NCBI GenBank assembly: GCA_902464965.1
Contig: CABQLI010000047.1
Location: 1-17,373, forward strand
DNA length: 17,373 nucleotides
Source of the DNA: an uncultured Collinsella sp.
Lineage (GTDB): Bacteria; Actinomycetota; Coriobacteriia; Coriobacteriales; Coriobacteriaceae
Direction: 5' to 3'
Shown here: positions 8,067-14,758 of the stretch, one piece after another
Numbering within the stretch: the stretch's first letter is position 1
Layout of the letters: each line of letters opens with the position of its first letter
Program-made: the position numbers and the translations under genes
Notes under the pieces: model-generated
What the model was told of the DNA's origin: nothing
Seen by the model: the letters and a program-made list of their open reading frames with translations, nothing else
Databases searched by the model: none

Positions 8067-8261
8067 TTATGCGGCCTCCTCGATGTCCACCAAAAGGTTG
8101 CGCACGGGGTGTGCTGCTAGGTCCCGTGCGTTGGCAGTATTATGCCGCGGCTGCTGCAAAGAAGCGCTAAAGAAAGGCTTAACCTGGTTTGGTGCTACGA
8201 TGAAACTGCAGGTCAGAGGTATCGAGTAACACTCTTGAAAGGTTGGGGGCTTAAGGGCTTT
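8067..8261 (-). pseudogene. Protein-like open frame lacking a normal start
   Basis: This 64-codon frame between a TAG at 8262-8264 and a TAA at 8067-8069 contains no ATG. Its C-terminal part reads like real protein (NTANARDLAAHPVRNLLVDI, then EEAA and the stop). Only weak alternative starts (CTG, TTG, GTG) are available. It lies between the Nudix-Vsr gene and the 69-codon ORF on the same strand, so it could be a gene remnant, a small gene with a non-ATG start, or part of a repeated element. The span also encodes an 8-bp inverted repeat (CGCACGGG at 8101-8108 with CCCGTGCG at 8123-8130). I do not recognise the family. Confidence 0.25.
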
Positions 8262-8318
8262 CTAAGGTTTGTGGCGCGGATGTGGCTCGCCTGTGTGGGG
8301 CGTGTGGACGGCTCGTTT

Positions 8319-9308
8319 CTAGCGCTGCGGCTCTGCGGCACGCACCTGCTCGATGACCTTTTCCATCGTGGCGTCGATGCGGTCCTTTTTGAGTTCGCAT
8401 TCCCAGATGGTTATGGGCGTCCAGCCCATTTCGGTGAGCGCTGCCACGGCGGCACGGTCGCGCTCGACGTTGCGACGGAACTTTGCCTCCCAAAACTCAA
8501 CATTGCGCTTGGGCTGGCTGGGGTTGCACTTGGGACAGCGGTGCCAAAAGCAGCCGTTGACGAAGATGGCGATCTTGCGCCCAGGAAAGGCGATGTCGGG
8601 CTTGCCGGGAACCTTCCATTCCAGGCGATAGCCGGTGAGGCCCGCTGCGCGCAGGCGCTGGCGAACGAGCAGCTCTGGCTTGGTATTGGCGCGCTTGTTG
8701 CCCTTCATGGACTTTTTGATGGCGGCGCGACGGCGGACAAGTTCGCGCTCGTCAGCGGAGAGGTCCGAGGTATCGATGCCGTCGAGCAGGCCGGCCTTGG
8801 GACGCTTCTTGCTGCGGCGCTTAGGTGCGCGCTTGGGCTTGGTGGCGGGCTCGTCGGTCGCGGTGGCCTCGGCGTTGTTGGCAGTGCCGTTGGCCTCGAG
8901 CCGGTCTTCCTTCAGCTCAATCAGGGCATCAATGAGCCCTTTGTCGGCGGGCATCCATTCCACCGTGGCAAGTGAGGTGCGCGGAATCCAGCGGATATCG
9001 AGCTGGCGGTCGTGCTTCTGAGGCTCATCGGATTCTTTAGCCAGCGAGCAGTAGTAACACTCCATCGAGAGATGGAAATCGGGGTAGTCGTACTCAACGG
9101 TGTAGAAATCGCGTAGGTTGGTGACTTTTACCTGCAACTCTTCCATAAGCTCGCGGCGTACGGCGTCTTCGGGCGACTCGCCGCGCATGAGCTTGCCGCC
9201 GGGAAACTCCCATAGTCCCTGCATGTTGCCGTAGCCGCGCTGCACGGCAAGCAGCTCGTCAGATCCTTCCTTGCGAATGATCCCAGCGGCAACATGAACA
9301 GTCTTCAA
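8319..9308 (-). CDS. Nudix hydrolase fused to Vsr mismatch endonuclease
   Basis: This 329-residue protein has two DNA-hygiene domains. Residues 1-135 are a MutT-like Nudix domain: G38-x5-E44-x7-R52-E53-L-x-E56-E57 is intact, with Q59 where the motif usually has G. Such enzymes hydrolyse oxidised dNTPs. A basic linker (155-172, KPKRAPKRRSKKRPK) follows. Residues about 198-325 are a very-short-patch-repair endonuclease: NTKPELLVRQ, PGKPDIAFPG with the catalytic Asp at 238, FVNGCFWHRC at 249-258, EFWEAKF, ERD and GWTPITIWECEL. N251 replaces the His64 of E. coli Vsr. Vsr nicks at T:G mismatches left by 5-methylcytosine deamination. The frame runs on to 9893 through the neighbouring ABC gene; a TTG at 9308 with AGAGGA six bases upstream begins exactly at the Nudix N terminus (MKTVHVAAG). 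No cytosine methyltransferase is in the window. Confidence 0.88.
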   Translation of the reverse strand: MKTVHVAAGIIRKEGSDELLAVQRGYGNMQGLWEFPGGKLMRGESPEDAVRRELMEELQVKVTNLRDFYTVEYDYPDFHLSMECYYCSLAKESDEPQKHDRQLDIRWIPRTSLATVEWMPADKGLIDALIELKEDRLEANGTANNAEATATDEPATKPKRAPKRRSKKRPKAGLLDGIDTSDLSADERELVRRRAAIKKSMKGNKRANTKPELLVRQRLRAAGLTGYRLEWKVPGKPDIAFPGRKIAIFVNGCFWHRCPKCNPSQPKRNVEFWEAKFRRNVERDRAAVAALTEMGWTPITIWECELKKDRIDATMEKVIEQVRAAEPQR

Positions 9309-9456
9309 CAGGAGTCCTCTCTCAACATCAACACATAACAGGGCGGCTACTCGTACCTTACACAACGGTAAGGCAAGCGTAAGCCATATCGATGGTAGCT
9401 GACTCGTCTTCTTGCGACTATAGATGCCGTAGACTAATCGCAAGAAAGGACTCGGT

Positions 9457-10242
9457 ATGCAAGCCACGCACATGGCGACCCCGGTACTGGAGGTCGCGCA
9501 TCTCGAAAAGGTATATGGAGCGCTGGGCAACGTGACCCGCGCGCTCAACGACGTCAGCTTTACCGTCAACCGCGGCGAATTCGTTGGCATCATGGGCGCT
9601 TCGGGCTCGGGCAAGTCGACGTTGCTCAACTGCGTGTCGACCATCGATAGCGCTACAAGTGGCACGATCCGCATCAACGGGCAGGACGTAACACGCATGA
9701 AGCAGGCTAAGCTTTCGCAGTTCCGCCGCGAGGAGCTCGGCTTTATCTTCCAGGACTCCAACCTGCTCGATACCCTTACGGCACGCGAGAACATCGCCCT
9801 GCCGCTCACCATCGCCCGCGCAAACTCGGCAGAGATTTCGACCCGCGTGCAGGATGTGGCAGCGCGCCTGTCCATCAGCCAGGTGCTCGACAAGTATCCC
9901 TACCAGATGTCCGGTGGTCAGCAGCAGCGCGTTGCCGCGGCTCGCGCGCTCGTCACCGACCCCACCATGATCATGGCCGACGAGCCCACCGGCGCCCTCG
10001 ATTCTAAAAGCGCTCGTCTGCTGCTCGAGAGTCTGGAGGCCCTGAATCGCCGCCTGCGCGCCACGGTGCTCATGGTCACGCACGACAGCTTTGCCGCCAG
10101 CTACACGAGCCGTGTGCTGTTTATTCGCGACGGCAAGATCTTCACCGAGCTGCGCCGCGGCGACACCGACCGCCGCGAGTTTTTCGACCGCATTATGGAG
10201 GTCGTTGCCATGATGGGCGGTGAGGGCTCCGATGCTCTGTAA
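9457..10242 (+). CDS. ABC transporter ATPase (BceA/MacB-like)
   Basis: This is the ATP-binding subunit (261 aa) of a peptide-sensing or peptide-detoxifying transporter. All motifs are intact: Walker A GASGSGKST at 47-55, Q-loop Q99, signature MSGGQ at 151-155, Walker B MIMADEP with D175/E176, and switch His209 in THD. The sequence follows the LolD/MacB/BceA subfamily (GEFVGIMGASGSGKSTLLN, DEPTGALDSKS). An AAAGGA ribosome binding site lies seven bases before the ATG at 9457. Its last codons overlap the start of the permease gene by 11 bases, so the two are cotranscribed. It is divergent from the Nudix-Vsr gene across a 148-base gap. Confidence 0.94.
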   Translation: MQATHMATPVLEVAHLEKVYGALGNVTRALNDVSFTVNRGEFVGIMGASGSGKSTLLNCVSTIDSATSGTIRINGQDVTRMKQAKLSQFRREELGFIFQDSNLLDTLTARENIALPLTIARANSAEISTRVQDVAARLSISQVLDKYPYQMSGGQQQRVAAARALVTDPTMIMADEPTGALDSKSARLLLESLEALNRRLRATVLMVTHDSFAASYTSRVLFIRDGKIFTELRRGDTDRREFFDRIMEVVAMMGGEGSDAL

Positions 10243-12433
10243 ACTCGCTTGGGGCAACGTCCGCCGCGCCGGCCGCGACTACCTCGTCTACCTTTTGACG
10301 CTCACCCTGGGCGTCACGGTCTTCTATGCCTTTAACACCATCTCGATGCAGGTCGACATCGCCGGAATCGATGAAGAGGGCTTGGCGCAGGTTATGGGCA
10401 GCATACTCGGCGACCTGACGTACTTTTTGGCCGGTGTCATGGCCTTTTTGATGGTGTACGCCAATAACTTCATCATGAAACGCCGCAAGAAGGAGTTTGG
10501 CCTGTACCAGGTGCTCGGCATGGGGCGCGGGCGCGTCGCCACGATCATGGCGCTCGAGACCGTGATAGTATCGGTCGTGGCCTTTGTCGCCGGCATTGTG
10601 CTGGGTGTGGGACTCTCCCAGCTCATGACGTTCTTTACGGCCTCGCTCTTTAAGACACAGATCGCCAATTTCCACTTCTTTTTCTCGGTGCATGCGTTCA
10701 ATCTGACCCTTGCCTGCATGCTCGTAATGTTTGTGCTCACGCTACTGCTGAACCTTCGCGCCGTGCGTCGTACCAAACTCATCGAGCTTATGGGTGCCGA
10801 GCGTCGCAACGAGAGCATCAAGACACGCAACCCCTGGATCGCGATTGCCATCTTTGCCGTGGGCGTGGTGCTTGTGGGCGTGGCCTATTACCGTCTGCTA
10901 CGTGATGGGTTCCCGCTAACCGCGACGGACAGCAAGCTGCAAGAGGCCATGAACCAGTTTGGTATTACGACCGCTATGGTTACCGTGGGCACCTTTGCCC
11001 TGTTCTGGGGACTCTCGGGCATGCTCATCAAGCTGCTGCAGAGCCTGCGCAGCGTGTATTGGCGCGGCCTCAATATGTTTACCGTGCGCCAGCTTGCGGC
11101 CAAGGTCAATACGGTGTGCTTTTCGATGGGCGTCATCGCGATGATTCTGTTCCTCGCCATCACCTCGGTGACCTGCGGTATGTCGATCGCCAACGTGATG
11201 AATGAGAATCTGGAGCGCTATACGCCGGCCGATATGTCGCAGACGTATATCTATTACACGCCCGAAACGCTCGACTACTACAAGGAGTATGTCAATCCGT
11301 CTGAGGCCGATCGCATGGTGCTGGCCGATACAACGGTCGATTTGTACGCTGCATGGCACGGCAGGGGCAAGTCGGCGGACAACAACGACGAGACCGGCAA
11401 GAAGGTCAGTATCGCCGATGTTGCCGGTGAGCATGTGCAGATCGATTCGTATCTGAGTTACCCGCTTGGCGGCTCGGATCCTTCGGTGACTCCAAGTGAG
11501 ATGTGCAAGACCATGGGCGAAAAGCTTCCCAGGGCGTTCGGGGGTAGCAATGCCGATGCGATGGGCCTGTTTGTGACGCCGGCGAGCCAGTACAACAGGC
11601 TGCGCCAGATGATGGGCGAGGAACCGGTGAGCATTGGCCGCGACCAATATCTGCTCACGTGTGATATGGGCGGTGATCTGGGCGACCTGTACACCAAATA
11701 CATGGCCGGCGGCCATACCCTCACCTTGGGCGGGCATGAGCTCAAGCCCGCAACCGATAAGTCGGACAAGGACACGGCGGCCATCGCCAACTCGGCGATG
11801 AGCAGTAATCCGGGTACCGTCGTCGTTGCCGACGAGCTGTTGTCCCAACTTAATCTGCAGCCGTATTCCAGTAGCCTGCTCGTTAACTACAAACAGGGGA
11901 TGGATACGACCGAGGCAGACGAGAGCATAAAATACACGGTGCTCGACAATCTGCTCGTTGACGGCAAGGAGCCGGGGTCGTGGGGAATCTTCATCACACG
12001 CTCCGAGATGTACACGCAGGCAGCGCAAATGAACGGCATGATTAGCTATCTGGCTATCTACATTGGCTTTGTTCTGGTCGTTGCGTGCGCGGCGATACTG
12101 TCGATCCAGCAGCTCTCCAATGTGGCCGACGGCAGCCGCAGCTATCGTGTGCTGGCACAGATCGGCTGCGACGACCGCCAAATCCGCCATTCGGTGATGG
12201 CGCAGCAAGCGGTATTCTTCCTGTTCCCGCTGGCAGTGGGGCTGGCTCACTCCTTTGTGGCGCTCAAGGTGATCATCGAGCTGGTGAGCACGTTCGGCAA
12301 CATGAGCATAGGCGGCACCGTGGGCCTCACCTGCGCGATCTTCTTGGCATCCTACGGCGGCTACTTCTTGGTAACTTACCTCATGAGCACCGGCATAGTG
12401 CGAGCCGCCATCGCCACCCGCTACAGCGAGTAA
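10232..12433 (+). CDS. FtsX-like ABC permease (BceB type)
   Basis: This 733-residue permease pairs with the preceding ATPase. Hydrophobic segments suggest ten membrane helices: about 17-38, 60-80, 105-130, 153-175, 206-225, 245-268, 295-318, then 597-618, 648-670 and 690-715. The segment from about 320 to 590 is a large soluble domain outside the membrane. This 7+3 arrangement with one large external domain is the BceB layout used in resistance to cell-wall-active peptides such as bacitracin. The cytoplasmic RRKKEFGLYQVLGMGR loop after helix 2 is typical. I chose the ATG at 10232 with GGTGAGG upstream, rather than the GTG at 10220. No BceRS two-component genes are adjacent, so the inducing peptide and regulator are unknown. 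Confidence 0.9.
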   Translation: MLCKLAWGNVRRAGRDYLVYLLTLTLGVTVFYAFNTISMQVDIAGIDEEGLAQVMGSILGDLTYFLAGVMAFLMVYANNFIMKRRKKEFGLYQVLGMGRGRVATIMALETVIVSVVAFVAGIVLGVGLSQLMTFFTASLFKTQIANFHFFFSVHAFNLTLACMLVMFVLTLLLNLRAVRRTKLIELMGAERRNESIKTRNPWIAIAIFAVGVVLVGVAYYRLLRDGFPLTATDSKLQEAMNQFGITTAMVTVGTFALFWGLSGMLIKLLQSLRSVYWRGLNMFTVRQLAAKVNTVCFSMGVIAMILFLAITSVTCGMSIANVMNENLERYTPADMSQTYIYYTPETLDYYKEYVNPSEADRMVLADTTVDLYAAWHGRGKSADNNDETGKKVSIADVAGEHVQIDSYLSYPLGGSDPSVTPSEMCKTMGEKLPRAFGGSNADAMGLFVTPASQYNRLRQMMGEEPVSIGRDQYLLTCDMGGDLGDLYTKYMAGGHTLTLGGHELKPATDKSDKDTAAIANSAMSSNPGTVVVADELLSQLNLQPYSSSLLVNYKQGMDTTEADESIKYTVLDNLLVDGKEPGSWGIFITRSEMYTQAAQMNGMISYLAIYIGFVLVVACAAILSIQQLSNVADGSRSYRVLAQIGCDDRQIRHSVMAQQAVFFLFPLAVGLAHSFVALKVIIELVSTFGNMSIGGTVGLTCAIFLASYGGYFLVTYLMSTGIVRAAIATRYSE

Positions 12434-12472
12434 CAAGCGGGCAAAACCGTCGCAAAATCAGAGGTGTATGAC

Positions 12473-12512
12473 CGCCGCGAAGGGAGTCCAGCCCCCCTTC
12501 GCGGCGTTTTTT
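12473..12512 (+). terminator. Terminator of the BceAB-type operon
   Basis: CGCCGCGAAGGG (12473-12484) pairs perfectly with 12495-12506, followed by six T residues. It lies 40 bases after the permease stop codon. Confidence 0.9.
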
Positions 12513-12533
12513 GCCTGACTGATGAGTCTCAAG

Positions 12534-12658
12534 ACCAAGTGAGTAGACTTTTTTGGATCTGTCGAGCACATCGCGGGTGGCGCCCAATAAAACAGCAGGT
12601 CAGGGCTGTGGCGTTTTGGGGCGTGCTTGGCCTCCTGCAAAAAGCCTACTCACTTGGT
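12534..12658. repeat. MITE-like 125-bp inverted-repeat element
   Basis: ACCAAGTGAGTAG (12534-12546) and its exact reverse complement (12646-12658) bound the element. Allowing one mismatch the arms extend to 20 bp (12534-12553 and 12639-12658), ending in T and A tracts toward the interior. The interior of about 85 bases has no gene. Short terminal inverted repeats around a non-coding core resemble a miniature transposable element or a recurring intergenic hairpin. No clear target-site duplication is visible. Confidence 0.6.
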
Positions 12659-12668
12659 TTTTTCTGCT

Positions 12669-12790
12669 AGAAAACCGCCGCGAGGGAAAGCAGCTCCCTT
12701 GCGGCGGTTGGCGTTTGCCCAGATAAAACCTGCCAAAATAAACCTGTCCCTTTTTAGCAGGTTATCGCTTCCAAAAGTGGAGGATCAGCG
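12669..12790. repeat. 122-bp direct repeat, copy 1
   Basis: It is identical to 17252-17373 except for C instead of G at 12786. The bases before it differ from those before the other copy (T versus C). The right-hand limit is unknown because copy 2 runs off the window. It contains two hairpins: a GC-rich 15-bp one (12673-12709) and AACCTGC/GCAGGTT (12727-12733 with 12757-12763). Confidence 0.92.
12673..12709 (-). terminator. Terminator-like hairpin inside repeat copy 1
   Basis: A 15-bp stem (12673-12687 with 12695-12709, one G-T pair) has a 7-base loop. The T tract follows the stem only when read on the minus strand (GCGGCGGTTTTCT), so it would terminate leftward transcription better than rightward. 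The same hairpin recurs in repeat copy 2 at 17256-17292. Confidence 0.5.
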
Positions 12791-12838
12791 TGGTGCCTTT
12801 TGGTGGAGAGGGGATATTGATTAATTCGGGTAACAGTT

Positions 12839-12864
12839 TTTTAACGCCGGGAACGATGTTAAAA
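12839..12864. promoter_or_regulatory. Inverted repeat and possible -10 upstream of the LuxR-type gene
   Basis: TTTTAAC (12839-12845) and GTTAAAA (12858-12864) are perfect 7-bp arms spaced by 12 bases. TAAAAT at 12860-12865 could be a -10 element, 32 bases before the ATG. No good -35 is seen. It is a candidate autoregulatory site for the adjacent HTH protein. Confidence 0.3.
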
Positions 12865-12896
12865 TAACCAAAATGCTATCTAGGAGCTTTGATTTT

Positions 12897-14630
12897 ATGG
12901 CAACCGAGGCAGCTACCCTGCAAAACGTGACGCGCTCGTTCCTCTGGCATTCAATTATGTTGTTTATAGGGGCGGCTGGTCTGTATTGTGTAGCGCCAAG
13001 TATTTATACGGGCCTTTCTGGCACCGTTCTTATCGGTCTGCATCTGCTTTCGGGCTTCTGTGTGGGCCTCATCTCTCGCCCTGTGAGACAGGGTATTTCC
13101 AAAAGGCTTTTTGGACTTATGCTCGTAGACATTGCACTTCTTGTGATGTACACGATATCTCTTAATGTCTTTCATCAATTTCATGTTGTGGTTTCGGCGC
13201 TCGCGTTCATTTTGTTGTTACTAGCCCCCTTGCTTGTCGCTTGCTGTTCTTGGGCGCTTGGCGGTGAATTCGCAAACATACGTGCGGGATTAAAGGGGAA
13301 ACATGTGGCCGATGGCTCTGCTCTCCACGGGTATCCTGAGCTCGCACTTTACAGCCCCGTTGTACTCTTGATTGCTTTGCTTGTTGGCCTTCAGTTTCTT
13401 CTCGTCCCGTTGATGGACTCCATCGGTTCTTTCCTTTCCGTTAACGCCGAGATGGGGGTTGCTGCCTTGCTCGTCGAACCTCTTGCGTTTGGTAATGCCG
13501 CCGTTATTCTCGATACGGATTGTTTGTTTTCGCGCAATATAAACATCGGAGCTGTGCTCCTGAGCTTTGGTGGGCATCAAGAGATCGTATTGCTTCTGGT
13601 TACCGTTTTGGGCAGTATCCTTGCCAGGGCCATAACGCGATTTTTCCCCGACTTAACGAGCGCTTTTTCTGCGGCCGCCAAATTAGGAGGAAAACACTCT
13701 GCAGTTGCCGATATCCCTACGGCTTCGGGTTTTTCTCAAAGGGAGTCCGCGGTTTTCTCTATGAGGATAGAGGGAAAAACGTACGAGGAGATTGCTTCTG
13801 CCTTGGACATTTCCCCGTCTACTGCCCGTACCTATTTGTCGCGGGCCTTGACTAAAACCGGATATAAAAGCATTGCAGAGGCGACGGCTGGACTTCTCTT
13901 GTCAAAGGATGCGTGGCATCTTGACGCAATAAAAGGCCATGATCACCGTTCAGAATCGCTGAAGTCCTCATCGTTCAATCAGGACTGCAGGATAGTCTTC
14001 GTCTGCTTCCTGTTTATGTATGCGTCTGGAATGGGCATCGAGGAAATCCTCGTATGCTTCGGCTTTGAGCATGATGCGATAATCCTATCGATAGCTATAG
14101 TGCTTGTGGCCCTGTGTTGCCGTGCGGCTATACGGTGGATGTCTGAAATGCACTTGTGCCTTTCGCCTGAACTCACCCTTTCTTCGGTGTCTGTGGGTGC
14201 TGGAGCAGCGTTCTGGGTTCACGATGTGGTAAGTCGACTGTACATTTTCTTTGAGTCCGTTGGGAGCGGTGAGGCCGTTGGCGGCCTTATGCCTGCCTTA
14301 CGCGTGACTGCGTTCCTTGTCGTACTTATCCTTATGGCTAATTCGCTGCTATTCTTGCGTTCGAAAGATACGGTTCGGGTGGGTGATCGACGCGATACCG
14401 TGCGTGAGGCCTTCTTGAGGCTTGGTTTCACGCCGCTTTATGCCGATATCATGACATGCGTTTTTGATGGCAATAGAACCACCGAGATTTGCGCGCATCT
14501 TAACGTTGCTCGGGGAACCGTCAAAGAGGCCAAGAGCAAGAGCTATGCCTTGCTTGGAGTTCACTCGGAGCGTGAACTTAGAGATAGGGTTTTTAGTCTT
14601 ATGGCAGATGTTATAGAAAATAGCAGGTAG
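12897..14630 (+). CDS. Membrane regulator with two LuxR-type HTH domains
   Basis: This 577-residue protein has the order membrane domain, HTH, membrane domain, HTH. Hydrophobic segments lie at about 17-37, 42-62, 71-91, 97-121, 151-171, 185-205 and 213-245. The first LuxR-like HTH is at about 278-335 (FSQRESAVFSMRIEGKTYEE, then IASALDISPSTARTYLSRAL). More membrane segments follow at about 364-388, 394-412, 430-450 and 466-487. A second, more divergent HTH is at about 505-572 (TTEICAHLNVARGTVKEAKS). Coriobacteriia commonly carry membrane LuxR regulators with a single C-terminal HTH; this looks like two fused or duplicated units. The ATG at 12897 has AGGAG 10 bases upstream, a better fit than the ATG at 12873. 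It probably senses a signal in the membrane and controls the downstream transporter genes. Base composition is more AT-rich than positions 1-12430. Confidence 0.82.
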   Translation: MATEAATLQNVTRSFLWHSIMLFIGAAGLYCVAPSIYTGLSGTVLIGLHLLSGFCVGLISRPVRQGISKRLFGLMLVDIALLVMYTISLNVFHQFHVVVSALAFILLLLAPLLVACCSWALGGEFANIRAGLKGKHVADGSALHGYPELALYSPVVLLIALLVGLQFLLVPLMDSIGSFLSVNAEMGVAALLVEPLAFGNAAVILDTDCLFSRNINIGAVLLSFGGHQEIVLLLVTVLGSILARAITRFFPDLTSAFSAAAKLGGKHSAVADIPTASGFSQRESAVFSMRIEGKTYEEIASALDISPSTARTYLSRALTKTGYKSIAEATAGLLLSKDAWHLDAIKGHDHRSESLKSSSFNQDCRIVFVCFLFMYASGMGIEEILVCFGFEHDAIILSIAIVLVALCCRAAIRWMSEMHLCLSPELTLSSVSVGAGAAFWVHDVVSRLYIFFESVGSGEAVGGLMPALRVTAFLVVLILMANSLLFLRSKDTVRVGDRRDTVREAFLRLGFTPLYADIMTCVFDGNRTTEICAHLNVARGTVKEAKSKSYALLGVHSERELRDRVFSLMADVIENSR

Positions 14631-14634
14631 AAGC

Positions 14635-14677
14635 CTGTAGACAAATAAGATTGTAAATCCATCCTACACGTCTACAG
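14635..14677. promoter_or_regulatory. Inverted repeat between regulator and transporter genes
   Basis: CTGTAGAC (14635-14642) and GTCTACAG (14670-14677) are perfect 8-bp arms separated by 27 AT-rich bases. They start four bases after the regulator's stop codon. It has no T tail for termination. It could be an operator for the preceding HTH protein or an RNA hairpin that separates expression of the two genes. Confidence 0.35.
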
Positions 14678-14689
14678 ACAGTTCTGACG

Positions 14690-14758
14690 ATGAAGGCGAT
14701 ACTTCCGGACAACGGGTCCGACGACTCGTGTGTTGCGAACCGGAGGTGCTTGCTGTGA
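14690..14758 (+). CDS. Possible 22-residue leader peptide
   Basis: An ATG at 14690 opens a 22-codon frame (starts MKAILPDNGSDDS, ends RRCLL, two Cys at 14 and 20). Its TGA overlaps the GTG start of the ABC gene as GTGA, the classic coupling overlap. There is no convincing ribosome binding site before it, and the ribosome binding site of the ABC gene lies inside it. It may be a chance frame, a coupling or leader peptide, or a short product of the cassette. Confidence 0.2.
   Translation: MKAILPDNGSDDSCVANRRCLL

Noticed and set aside
8142..8975. Plus-strand open frame of 277 codons
   Set aside because: Most of it is antisense to the Vsr part of the fusion gene and the protein shows no family features.
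8319..9308. Vsr domain inactivated by the His64-to-Asn change (N251)
   Set aside because: The catalytic Asp238 and the other conserved blocks are intact, and as I recall this position varies among Vsr-family members, so I do not treat the change as loss of function.
9309..9893. N-terminal extension of the Nudix-Vsr frame to an ATG at 9893
   Set aside because: The extension is antisense to the ABC ATPase gene and has no domain; a TTG with a good ribosome binding site lies exactly at the Nudix domain start.
10916..12436. Long minus-strand open frame (506 codons) opposite the permease gene
   Set aside because: It is His/Arg/Ala-rich with no recognisable domain, and the plus strand has a clear BceB-type permease.
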